Source: Caryophanales bacterium UBA7581
Lineage (GTDB): Bacteria > Bacillota_I > Bacilli_A > RFN20 > CAG-826
Length of the DNA: 48,847 nucleotides
Reading direction: 5' to 3'
Assembly: GCA_002477825.1 (NCBI GenBank)
Contig: DLKT01000061.1
Coordinates: 9,018-57,864, forward strand
Shown here piece by piece: positions 24,844 to 32,309 of this stretch (the stretch's first letter is position 1; every line of letters starts with the position of its first letter). Below the pieces are notes generated by a model. The model did not search any database. It was not told where the DNA came from and saw nothing but the letters and a program-made list of their open reading frames with translations. The position numbers and the translations under genes were made by a program.

Positions 24844-25379
24844 GTTGGGCTAGCTACTATCACCATGCGCTTTTTGGCGATGTATTGCTTTTAATATATG
24901 AGCCAGATGCCCGTCCTTTTTCCTATCAAAAAAAGGGAAATGTAGTAGCAATTTATGATGAAAAAAACACCTTAATTGGCGTTAATATTTTTGATTTTTC
25001 TTCATTCATGAAAATGAAAGCGAAAGGAAGAATTCCTTTTTTTCCGCATCCTGTTTTAGAAGTCATTAATAATATTTTAAAAAATGCGGATCTTCCTACT
25101 TTAGAAGAGCCAAAAACGAGTGGCTTTATTATAGCTACGGTAAAAGAAATAAAAGAGAATACAATGTTAGTTTCTTATCAAAATCAAGAATTTGAAATGA
25201 AACGAATTCCTATTTTAGTAGGAGAGCAACTGCTGATTGCTTTACCAGAAACGATTTTATTTAATGGAAAAAAGGTTCATGAATACTATCCGATAAAAGA
25301 AAATGAAATGGAAGCGTCGACTTCTAACGAATATATTGTTTTTCATCACGAAAAAGAAGAAGATTTCTTTTTGCGATAA
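24840..25379 (+). CDS. YtpR-like protein (DUF4479 with a diverged OB-like tail)
   Basis: The N-terminal half matches the DUF4479 part of Bacillus YtpR: LFGDVLLLIYEPD, then VVAIYDEKNTLIGVNIFDF. In YtpR a tRNA-binding OB fold follows. Here that region starts similarly (TSGFIIATVKEIKENTMLVSYQNQE) but loses the usual HPDADKL and C-G-A-x-N motifs, so tRNA binding is doubtful. The 179 residues are short compared with about 200. It overlaps the M42 gene by 4 bases and ends the coaX operon. The assignment is moderate and the function unknown. Confidence 0.65.
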   Translation: MSWASYYHHALFGDVLLLIYEPDARPFSYQKKGNVVAIYDEKNTLIGVNIFDFSSFMKMKAKGRIPFFPHPVLEVINNILKNADLPTLEEPKTSGFIIATVKEIKENTMLVSYQNQEFEMKRIPILVGEQLLIALPETILFNGKKVHEYYPIKENEMEASTSNEYIVFHHEKEEDFFLR

Positions 25380-25447
25380 TTTACATTTTGATTACAATAA
25401 AAAGCGCAGAAATAGCATATTTATTTTACTTTAACCATAAATTAGTA

Positions 25448-25476
25448 TTGATATTTTTATTTTAAAGCGTTACAAT
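25448..25476 (+). promoter_or_regulatory. Promoter of the small membrane protein gene
   Basis: TTGATA at 25448-25453, a 17-base spacer and TACAAT at 25471-25476. Confidence 0.65.
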
Positions 25477-25505
25477 CAAATCATAAGGGAAAGGAGATAT
25501 ATATC

Positions 25506-25742
25506 ATGGAATTTGATAAATTATTTAATAAACAAAGTCGCCTTGTTCAAATTCTTCTTTTATTAATCCCAGTCGTTAACTGGTTTACTGAAATTTTTGT
25601 AAGGCTCTCTGTTTTCTTAAGAAAGAAAGACATAATTTCTTTAATTATGTTCATCATTACTATTCCTGGTATTGGTGTTGTCTTAGGTTGGGTTGACTTA
25701 ATTTGGACCTTACTCTTTGGACATCTCTTCTTAGCTGACTAG
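25506..25742 (+). CDS. Small membrane protein, unknown function
   Basis: This 78-residue protein has two hydrophobic hairpin segments, LVQILLLLIPVVNWFTEIFV and IISLIMFIITIPGIGVVLGW, joined by a short basic loop (RKKD). It stands alone between its own promoter and a strong terminator, behind AAAGGAG, so it is probably a real single-gene unit. The P-x-I-G-x-V-L-G-W-x-D-L-I-W pattern resembles small two-helix membrane proteins of the YqaE type, but I would not assign a family. Confidence 0.75.
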   Translation: MEFDKLFNKQSRLVQILLLLIPVVNWFTEIFVRLSVFLRKKDIISLIMFIITIPGIGVVLGWVDLIWTLLFGHLFLAD

Positions 25743-25758
25743 CTAAAGATGTGAAAAG

Positions 25759-25784
25759 AACATCCCTTATGGATGTTTTTTTTT
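25759..25784 (+). terminator. Terminator of the small membrane protein gene
   Basis: AACATCC (25759-25765) and GGATGTT (25771-25777) with a long T-run. Confidence 0.85.
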
Positions 25785-25792
25785 GCCCTAAT

Positions 25793-25821
25793 TTGCCATA
25801 TTTTCCGTTCTATGATATGAT
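25793..25821 (+). promoter_or_regulatory. Promoter of the SDR-acyltransferase operon
   Basis: TTGCCA at 25793-25798, a 17-base spacer and TATGAT at 25816-25821. Confidence 0.6.
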
Positions 25822-25860
25822 AGGGTATCTTTTTTAAGATGATAAAGACGAGGAAAAAGA

Positions 25861-26631
25861 ATGAAGACAGTAGTGATTACTGGAACAAGCAGTGGAATCG
25901 GTTATGATTTAGCCGCTTTTCTTGTAAAAAAAGGCTATCAAGTTTTAGGTCTCTCTAGAAGAGAAACCAAAATAGAAGGTGTGATTTCTATTCATTTAGA
26001 TATCACGAAACAAGAAAGTGTCGAGCAAGCATTAAAAGAAATTTTGCAATATACCGATCACATCGATTATTTGATTCAAAATGCGGGTATGGGAATTGCG
26101 GGTTCTATTGAAAATGCCACAAAAGAAGATATTGAATTACAGTTTAATACAAATCTTTTTGGACCGATTTATTTTCTTCAAGCCTGTTTAAAATATATGA
26201 ATAAAGGTAGTCGCATCATCCATGTAGGTTCAATGGCGGGTGATTTAACTATTCCTTATCAAAGCTTTTATTCCATGTCGAAAGCGGCATTAGATAAATT
26301 TTCGGAAGCCTTATCCATGGAATTATATGAAAAGGGAATTAAAGTTACAACCGTTTTACCAGGGGATACAAAAACGGAATTTACGAAGAACCGAAAAAAG
26401 AATATTTTAAAAGAAGAAGAAAAGGTGAATCATTCTGTTTCTAAAATGGAAAAAGATGAACAAAAAGGTGCTTCACCTCATCAAGTTAGCAAAGTCATTT
26501 ATCGCGTGATGAAAAGAAAACATCCACCCATTCGGGTAGCGGTTGGCTTTCCATATCGGCTATTTTTATTTTTAGAAAGAATATTACCCCGCAAGTCGAT
26601 TTTATTTTTTATTAGGAAATTATATCGCTAG
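25861..26631 (+). CDS. Short-chain dehydrogenase/reductase
   Basis: This is a classical SDR: the cofactor motif TGTSSGIG (8-15), the adenine-binding L-D-I-T segment, NAGMGIAG, the catalytic Ser in HVGSMAG and YSMSK with the Tyr/Lys pair, then LPGDTKTEF. The Arg-rich RRET after beta2 suggests NADP(H). The substrate cannot be told; the hydrophobic, basic C-terminus (FPYRLFLFLERILPRKSILF) resembles membrane-associated SDRs acting on lipids. GAGG stands 7-8 bases before the ATG. The next gene begins 29 bases later, so they form an operon. Confidence 0.9.
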   Translation: MKTVVITGTSSGIGYDLAAFLVKKGYQVLGLSRRETKIEGVISIHLDITKQESVEQALKEILQYTDHIDYLIQNAGMGIAGSIENATKEDIELQFNTNLFGPIYFLQACLKYMNKGSRIIHVGSMAGDLTIPYQSFYSMSKAALDKFSEALSMELYEKGIKVTTVLPGDTKTEFTKNRKKNILKEEEKVNHSVSKMEKDEQKGASPHQVSKVIYRVMKRKHPPIRVAVGFPYRLFLFLERILPRKSILFFIRKLYR

Positions 26632-26660
26632 GGTGTATAATTGAGAAAAAGGAGTTTATT

Positions 26661-27788
26661 ATGATTGAAATTAAAGAAGTAAAGGGAAGAAGAATGCTAA
26701 AACAATTTATTGACTTCCCAACGAAGTTATATAAAGATTGTCCTTACTTTACCCCTTATTTATATGAAGATGAAATAAATAATTTAACGCCAAAAAAGAA
26801 TCCCGCTTTTTCTTATTGCGATTTTAAATTATTTTTAGCTTATCAAAATAAAAAAATCGTTGGGCGTATTTGTGGTATTATTAACCACTTTGCCAACAAT
26901 AAATATAACCAAAAACGTGTCCGTTTCAATCGTATTGATATGATTGATGATATTGAAGTCACAAAAGCTTTAATTCACGCTGTTGAAGAATTTGGTTTAG
27001 CTAATGGAATGGAAGAAATTTGTGGACCTTTAGGTTATAGTGACCAAGATAAAGAAGGTATGTTAATCAAAGGGTTTGATCAACTCAACATGTTTGTGAC
27101 TTTCTATACGCATGAATATTATATTCATCATATGCAAGCCTTAGGCTTTGTTGAAGATGCGAGATGGAAAGAATATAAAATTTTCTTCCCTAAAGAAGTA
27201 GATCCAAAAATTCGACGTTTATCGGAATTTGTCCAAAAGAAATATAAATTACATCTTCAAAAAATCCGTTCAAAACGTGAACTTAAAAAGAAAGATATTA
27301 TTGAAGTCTTAAAATTAATGAATGTTTGCTACGCAAATTTATATGGCTATGTCCCTATTGAAGAAAAACACATGATGCATTTAGCGGGCGAATATTTTCC
27401 TTTGCTTCATTTAGATTATCTTCAACTCGTACGTGATGAAAATGAAAAACTCGTTGCTTTTGGTTTGATGATTCCTACCCCTGTTAAAGCATTAAAAAAA
27501 CATAAAGGACATCTATATCCTTTTGGCTTTATTGATTTCTTACATGATTTAAAACACGCAAAAGTGTTAGATATGCTTTTAGTTGCGGTGGATCCCGCTT
27601 ATCAATCTTCGGGTGCGTTGGCTATTATCTTTGAAAAAGCCATTGAAAACGCGATTAAAAATAAAATGGAACATGCTGAAACTGGTCCAGAACTTGAATA
27701 CAATGACAAAGTACAATCTCTATGGAAATCCTTTGATCACGAATGTCATAAAGAAAGAGTGTGCTTCGTTAAAAAAATTGGTGCATAA
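26661..27788 (+). CDS. GNAT-like acyltransferase, uncharacterised
   Basis: This 375-residue protein belongs to a widespread uncharacterised group with an N-terminal FIDFPTKLYKDCPYFTPYLY signature, a central GPLGYSDQDKEGMLIKGFD block and a C-terminal GNAT-type half (KLVAFGLMIPTP, then LLVAVDPAYQSSGALAIIFEKAIENA, where an acetyl-CoA loop would lie). It is probably an acyl-CoA-dependent N-acyltransferase acting on an amino acid or lipid precursor. It follows the SDR in one transcript (AAAGGAG before the ATG) and is closed by a terminator, so the two may act in one pathway. The reaction is not known. Confidence 0.75.
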   Translation: MIEIKEVKGRRMLKQFIDFPTKLYKDCPYFTPYLYEDEINNLTPKKNPAFSYCDFKLFLAYQNKKIVGRICGIINHFANNKYNQKRVRFNRIDMIDDIEVTKALIHAVEEFGLANGMEEICGPLGYSDQDKEGMLIKGFDQLNMFVTFYTHEYYIHHMQALGFVEDARWKEYKIFFPKEVDPKIRRLSEFVQKKYKLHLQKIRSKRELKKKDIIEVLKLMNVCYANLYGYVPIEEKHMMHLAGEYFPLLHLDYLQLVRDENEKLVAFGLMIPTPVKALKKHKGHLYPFGFIDFLHDLKHAKVLDMLLVAVDPAYQSSGALAIIFEKAIENAIKNKMEHAETGPELEYNDKVQSLWKSFDHECHKERVCFVKKIGA

Positions 27789-27791
27789 TGA

Positions 27792-27818
27792 AAAATGTAG
27801 AGGTTTCTCTACATTTTT
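27792..27818 (+). terminator. Terminator of the SDR-acyltransferase operon
   Basis: AAAATGTAGAG (27792-27802) and CTCTACATTTT (27807-27817) with a T-run. Confidence 0.85.
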
Positions 27819-27911
27819 TAATGATTAAAAATGATATATCATATGATAAAAATGACATAGGAAAAAAAGAAAAATACTTTTATAATAAAAGTGAAGAGGA
27901 GATGAGTAGAA

Positions 27912-28403
27912 ATGAAAAATAAAGAAGAAAAAACAAACGCTATTCGCCTTTTAGAACAAAAGAAAATTCCTTTTAAAGTCCATAGTTATTTAAATACAGA
28001 GGCTATTAGTGGAGTGGAAGTAGCAGCTATACTTCATGAAGACCCAGCGCATGTTTTTAAAACACTTGTAACCGTTGGAAAAAGTAATCAACATTACGTC
28101 TTTATTGTTCCGGTAGCGGAAGAACTGGATTTAAAAAAGGCCGCAAGTGTAGTAAAAGAAAAAAATATTAGTATGATTAAATCCAAAGAATTATTACCTT
28201 TAACCGGTTATATTCATGGAGGATGTTCTCCGGTCGGTATGAAAAAGCTCTTTAAAACGGTGATTCATGAGACCGCTAAAAACTATCCAACGATTTTTGT
28301 AAGTGGTGGGATGATTGGTTTACAAATGGAACTTTCTTTAGAAGATTTAAAGAAAGTCGTACCTATTTTAGAAGCCGATATTATCGTAGATGAAAAAGAA
28401 TAA
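27912..28403 (+). CDS. ybaK: YbaK/EbsC-type Cys-tRNA(Pro) deacylase
   Basis: YbaK proteins hydrolyse Cys-tRNA(Pro) that ProRS mischarges, acting in trans on tRNA. The family marks are VHSYLNTEAISGVEVAAILHE, then VFKTLVTVG with the key Lys, VPVAEELDLKKAA, and GYIHGGCSPVGMKK followed by IFVSGGMIGLQMEL. The 163 residues are normal. GAGGAGATGAG precedes the ATG at 27912, and a TATAAT -10 lies at 27881-27886 with no good -35. The gene stands alone. Confidence 0.92.
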   Translation: MKNKEEKTNAIRLLEQKKIPFKVHSYLNTEAISGVEVAAILHEDPAHVFKTLVTVGKSNQHYVFIVPVAEELDLKKAASVVKEKNISMIKSKELLPLTGYIHGGCSPVGMKKLFKTVIHETAKNYPTIFVSGGMIGLQMELSLEDLKKVVPILEADIIVDEKE

Positions 28404-28409
28404 AAAATG

Positions 28410-28453
28410 AAAGTACTTTGAATCTTTTAAAAGAGAAAAGAAGTACTTTTTTT
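28410..28453 (+). terminator. Terminator of ybaK
   Basis: AAAGTACTT (28410-28418) and AAGTACTTT (28441-28449) with a 22-base loop and a T-run. Confidence 0.65.
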
Positions 28454-28499
28454 CATAAATAAAATCACCATTTCTTTCATATATTCTAGTGGTGATAAA

Positions 28500-29780
28500 A
28501 TGAAATATTATTTAGTGGGAATTAAAGGCACAGGAATGTCCGCATTAGCAGGACTTCTCCATGATGATGGTCATTTAGTCGGTGGAATGGATGTTGATAA
28601 GGATATTTTTACTGAAAAAGAATTACTAAAGAAAGAAATTTACATTGATTCGCTTTCATTTCGTAATTTTATGTGGGTAGATTTATTCATCATTGGCCAT
28701 CAATTTATGGAAAGTGAAGTACATCAATATATTAAAAATCATCAACTTCCATGGATTGAATATCATGAATTTGTTGAAAGTTACGCTAAAAATAAAATAT
28801 CGATTGCGGTATCAGGAACACATGGAAAAACGACAACTGTGGGTATGCTTTATCAAGCTTTATCTTCTTTTCATCCTACTTCCATGTTACGCGGAGATGG
28901 TGTAGGAAAAGGCGGAAAGAATAGTAATTATTTTGTTTTTGAAGCTTGCGAATATGAAAAGCATTTTTTAGTTTATCATCCCGATTCTTTAATTATTACG
29001 AATATTGATTATGATCACGTCGATACTTATCCAACAAAAGAAGATTATGATCGTACCTTTCGACAATATGTGTTACAAGCTAAAGAACTCTTTATCAACA
29101 TTGATGATGTAAATAAGGTAGAACACCCTAAAATAGTGACCTTTGGACTAAAAAAAGAGGCAGATTATGCGTGTTTAGATGCAAAACAAACGGAAAAGGG
29201 GATTAGCGGAACACTTTTATATAAAGATCAATCTCTTCCATTTTTTCTTCCGTTTTATGGAGAACATAATTTAATGCATGCTTTAGCGGTATTTGCTTAT
29301 TTAGATACCCATCATTATGACTTAGAAAAAGGACTCGGCGCATTAACAAAATTTACCAGTGTAAATCGGAGATTGGAGTGCACGATAATTAACGATGACG
29401 TGTTTATTGATGATTATGCGCATCATCCGAAAGAAATTGAAGCAACTCTTCAAGCGGTTCGGGCAATGTATCCTAGTCATAAAGTCATAATTTTCTTTAA
29501 ACCGGATCGCTATACTCGTCTTCTTGCATTTCAAGAAGAATTTAAGGTTGCTCTAGATAAAGCAGATCAAAGCTATGTGCTTCCTCTTTATGAGCATGTT
29601 GAAGGGTATCACGATAGTCGTATTCTTTGTGAAAATAGTTCATCTACTTATTTAGCGGATGAAAACGATTTACAAAATCTACATTTTCCTTCATTTCCTC
29701 TTGTTTTTGTCTATTTAAGTTCGAAAAAAATGAAAGATTGGATTCAAAAGATTGTAAAAAATCGTGAAAGCAAAAGTTGA
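28500..29780 (+). CDS. murC: UDP-N-acetylmuramate--L-alanine ligase
   Basis: MurC adds L-alanine to UDP-MurNAc, the first amino-acid step of peptidoglycan synthesis in the cytoplasm. It has the Rossmann GIKGTGMSALA (7-17), the P-loop GTHGKTTT (106-113), FEACEYEKHF with the Mg-binding Glu, NIDYDHVDTY and DDYAHHPKEI. The 426 residues are at the short end of the family. GGTGA stands before the ATG at 28500. Position before a YtxH-like gene and a CcpA-like gene matches the Bacillus order, which supports both neighbours. Confidence 0.95.
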   Translation: MKYYLVGIKGTGMSALAGLLHDDGHLVGGMDVDKDIFTEKELLKKEIYIDSLSFRNFMWVDLFIIGHQFMESEVHQYIKNHQLPWIEYHEFVESYAKNKISIAVSGTHGKTTTVGMLYQALSSFHPTSMLRGDGVGKGGKNSNYFVFEACEYEKHFLVYHPDSLIITNIDYDHVDTYPTKEDYDRTFRQYVLQAKELFINIDDVNKVEHPKIVTFGLKKEADYACLDAKQTEKGISGTLLYKDQSLPFFLPFYGEHNLMHALAVFAYLDTHHYDLEKGLGALTKFTSVNRRLECTIINDDVFIDDYAHHPKEIEATLQAVRAMYPSHKVIIFFKPDRYTRLLAFQEEFKVALDKADQSYVLPLYEHVEGYHDSRILCENSSSTYLADENDLQNLHFPSFPLVFVYLSSKKMKDWIQKIVKNRESKS

Positions 29781-29805
29781 CAGTGAAAATATTTTCATGT
29801 AGAAT
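29777..29805 (+). promoter_or_regulatory. Promoter of the YtxH-like gene
   Basis: TTGACA at 29777-29782, overlapping the murC stop, a 17-base spacer and TAGAAT at 29800-29805. This is the best -35 in the window. Confidence 0.8.
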
Positions 29806-29855
29806 AGTGTTGTCGCGTAGGTACCCAAACTTTTAATAAAAAAGGAGGGTAATTT

Positions 29856-30191
29856 ATGCAGATGAAAATGTTCGCATTTGAATGTGGTTTATTAATGGGA
29901 ATGGCTGCGGTTTGTCTTCTTCCTCCCGTGAGGAATGAAATGAAAACCATGTTTCAAAAAGCTAAAAATTCCATGCAATCAACCAAAAAAGTGCTGTTAG
30001 CTAAAGGAAAGAAACTCAAAGAAGATACCTTAGATGCGGCAAGTGATATCCGTGATGATGTCCAAGACTTAGCAGAAAGTATTATGAATGAAACGGAGTC
30101 CATCGATATGAAGGGACTCACGCCTTCCATTAAAAAAGCGTTAGTAAAAATCAAAGCGCATGCAGTATCTTTAAAAAGCCTAACTGAATAG
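29856..30191 (+). CDS. YtxH-like small membrane-anchored protein
   Basis: This 111-residue protein has one N-terminal hydrophobic segment (FECGLLMGMAAVCLLPP), then a long charged amphipathic helix rich in Lys, Asp, Glu and Met (KKLKEDTLDAASDIRDDVQD), as in the YtxH family. It probably spans the membrane once with the helix in the cytoplasm. AAGGAGGG precedes the ATG, and a strong promoter and terminator make it a single-gene unit between murC and ccpA, the same place as ytxH in Bacillus. Its function is unknown; in Bacillus the relatives are linked to stress. Confidence 0.75.
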   Translation: MQMKMFAFECGLLMGMAAVCLLPPVRNEMKTMFQKAKNSMQSTKKVLLAKGKKLKEDTLDAASDIRDDVQDLAESIMNETESIDMKGLTPSIKKALVKIKAHAVSLKSLTE

Positions 30192-30204
30192 CAATTCTCA
30201 TCAT

Positions 30205-30229
30205 AAAGCGCGACTAGGCGCTTTTTTTT
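30205..30229 (+). terminator. Terminator of the YtxH-like gene
   Basis: AAAGCGC (30205-30211) and GCGCTTT (30218-30224) followed by a long T-run. The next ribosome binding site (GGGAGGG) follows at about 30237. Confidence 0.8.
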
Positions 30230-30249
30230 AGATTAAGGGAGGGTTAATC

Positions 30250-31245
30250 ATGAAAAATACAAAGGATCGTGTCACAATTTATGAAGTTGCAAGAGCAAGT
30301 GGCGTCTCATTAGCAACCGTTAGCCGTGTTATCAATAAGCAAGGTAATGTTACCGAAGCTACGCGTAAGAAAGTTGAAGAAACCATCGTTCGTTTAGGAT
30401 ATAAGCCATCCGCTTTAGCCCAAGCTTTAGCGACCAACCGTTCGACGAATATTGGTGTTGTTATTCCATCCGCTAACTACGTTTACATTTCCAATATGTT
30501 AAATGGTATTACCGATGCCGCCAAAGAAAAAGGATATGTATTAACTTTATTTGTTACTTCTCATTCGCGTGAGGATGCTAAACAAATGATTGAAAAAGTT
30601 ATTACTTCCCATGTCGATGGCGCGATTATCTTCGATGATGAATTAGATGTAGAAGATGTCAATCACATCTTATCTTATTCTGTACCAGTCATCGCTGTAA
30701 ATAACGATATCGTGGGTGAAAAAGTGGGTTCCATTTCTTTTGGATATGAACACAAAGTCAAAAATATTATTCGTGAATATTTCAAAAATGGCGATAAGAA
30801 AATGTACTTCTTACACGCCCATAACTGTGGTCGTTTATTAGAGAGAATTGAAAAAGCCTTTATTTCCGTTCACTTAGAAGAAAATCGTAGTTATGGTTTA
30901 TTATCTTGCGATGATTCTTATAATCGTACTTATACTGATTTCTTAGAATTCTTCAAAACCACTAAGAAAGGTTATTTCTTAGCGTATCGTGATTCTTTAG
31001 CGGCCGCGATTACAAACGCTGCGGTTGATTCAGGTTTACGTGTTCCCGAAGATGTTGAAGTTCTTTCTATCATCGGAACTAAATATGCTGCTATCACTCG
31101 TCCACAACTTTCAAGCATGCACATCGATATGTGCCAAGTTGGTAAACAAGCAATGATGATGTTAAATGGACTTTTAGATGGTACCTTAGAAGAAAAGCAT
31201 TATAAATTTGAATCTAGCTTTGTTCCTAAGATGTCAACTAAATAA
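30250..31245 (+). CDS. ccpA: LacI-family regulator, probable catabolite control protein A
   Basis: The N-terminal HTH (TIYEVARASGVSLATVSRVI, then NVTEATRKKVEETIVRLGYKPSALAQALATNRS) includes the hinge helix of the LacI/CcpA type. The effector domain follows (GVVIPSANYVYISNMLNGI). CcpA with HPr-Ser-P binds cre sites and represses or activates carbon genes. Support for CcpA rather than a sugar-specific LacI: the murC-ytxH-ccpA order, no sugar operon beside it, and two cre-like sites in this window. The C-terminal half is diverged and shorter in places, so HPr binding should be checked. Confidence 0.75.
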   Translation: MKNTKDRVTIYEVARASGVSLATVSRVINKQGNVTEATRKKVEETIVRLGYKPSALAQALATNRSTNIGVVIPSANYVYISNMLNGITDAAKEKGYVLTLFVTSHSREDAKQMIEKVITSHVDGAIIFDDELDVEDVNHILSYSVPVIAVNNDIVGEKVGSISFGYEHKVKNIIREYFKNGDKKMYFLHAHNCGRLLERIEKAFISVHLEENRSYGLLSCDDSYNRTYTDFLEFFKTTKKGYFLAYRDSLAAAITNAAVDSGLRVPEDVEVLSIIGTKYAAITRPQLSSMHIDMCQVGKQAMMMLNGLLDGTLEEKHYKFESSFVPKMSTK

Positions 31246-31631
31246 AAAAATAATACTCTTAAAAAGTAGGAGAGCAATTTCCTACTTTTTTATTAAAAAT
31301 GAAATAAGGATAAAGGTCATTAGTGCATAATAAATAAATATTTTCTACATACCAGGCAAATTGTCTAGTATTTTTTGTAATATGTTAAAAATAATACAAA
31401 TTTACAGGTATTTATATGCTATTATAAAAATAAGGAGAAAATTATTTGAATCTCAATTAGATGGAAAATATGAATTGATTATAAAATAGATTTAAGTTAA
31501 ACAACAAAAAAATAAATCAATGAATATTTATATGACAAGGTAGAAAGAAACAAGCAATGATGAAATTGGTCATAGTGTATTTAAAAAAATACGTAAGTAC
31601 AATTTCATAATAAAAGTTAGGGGAAAAATAA
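31246..31631. other. Gene-free AT-rich stretch
   Basis: After the ccpA terminator (31261-31292) about 330 bases of very AT-rich sequence follow. It holds an extended -10-like TGCTATTAT near 31417 but no ORF with a ribosome binding site and no stable hairpin. It may be decayed DNA at the edge of an insertion. Confidence 0.5.
31261..31292 (+). terminator. Terminator of ccpA
   Basis: AAAAAGTAGGA (31261-31271) and TCCTACTTTTT (31280-31290), then a T-run. Confidence 0.8.
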
Positions 31632-32096
31632 ATGAAAAAAATATACATGTTTGGACTTATAGCAAGAGTGTGGGTTCCGATTCTATTTTGCTGCATTGGT
31701 GGATATTTAATTTACGATTTAATAGCAAATCCAGGAGCGGATAATAGTATTTTTTTACCTATATTTTTCTTAACTTTTGCACTAGTTGATTACTTGACTA
31801 TGCATAGAGAATATATTCAGATTGATGAAAAAAATGATATAATTACATTTCATTTTTCATATAAAAAAGAATTTAATAAAACTAGGAAATTATCTAGTAT
31901 TCGTTTGTTAAGAGTTGAACATGAGGGTTTCTCAGCCTTTACTTTTAAATGGGTGAATTCTTATGGTGAGGAAGAAAAAACTGCGTGTTTTATATTTCTT
32001 AGCGGTGTTTTCCCTAAAATTATATGTGCCCGAATTAATAGGCAATTAGCGAAAGCAATTAAAGATATTGAATCAAAAAAAGATAAAACGAATTAA
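31632..32096 (+). CDS. Small membrane protein of unknown function, PH-like C-terminus
   Basis: This is a 154-residue protein with two N-terminal transmembrane segments (ARVWVPILFCCIGGYLIYDL and SIFLPIFFLTFALVDYLTM) and a cytoplasmic domain of alternating strands (EYIQIDEKNDIITFHFSY, RKLSSIRLLRVEHEGF), as in bacterial PH-like domains. AGGGG lies 9-10 bases before the ATG. It is flanked by AT-rich DNA and by two hairpins of similar sequence, and its codons are more AT-rich than those of its neighbours. A short ORF behind it (from about 32113) lacks a ribosome binding site and I do not call it. Confidence 0.65.
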   Translation: MKKIYMFGLIARVWVPILFCCIGGYLIYDLIANPGADNSIFLPIFFLTFALVDYLTMHREYIQIDEKNDIITFHFSYKKEFNKTRKLSSIRLLRVEHEGFSAFTFKWVNSYGEEEKTACFIFLSGVFPKIICARINRQLAKAIKDIESKKDKTN

Positions 32097-32254
32097 AAAA
32101 TTTTTTATATGTATGACGAATGATGTCTACTTTATTAATAGCAGTTCAATTGCATTTAATGTACTACAAATTATTGCTTTTGGAAGTATTATAGCGAATG
32201 CAGTTTATGATACAATCTTCAATATTTTGGCTAGATTATTTAAAATCCAAAAAT

Positions 32255-32307
32255 AAAAGTAGGAGTGTATTTGATCATCAGTTGATCAAACTCCTACTTT
32301 TTTTTAA
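32255..32307. terminator. Bidirectional terminator
   Basis: AAAAGTAGGAGT (32255-32266), with TTTGATCA further in, pairs with TGATCAAA and CTCCTACTTTT (32283-32301). T-rich runs lie on the plus strand and, in part, on the minus strand. It serves the small membrane protein and oleate hydratase genes. Confidence 0.8.
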
Positions 32308-32309
32308 AA

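Noticed and set aside
32068..32256. A 62-codon frame overlapping the end of the small membrane protein gene
   Set aside because: No ribosome binding site at its ATG codons; it is followed directly by the terminator of the upstream gene and seems to be chance.
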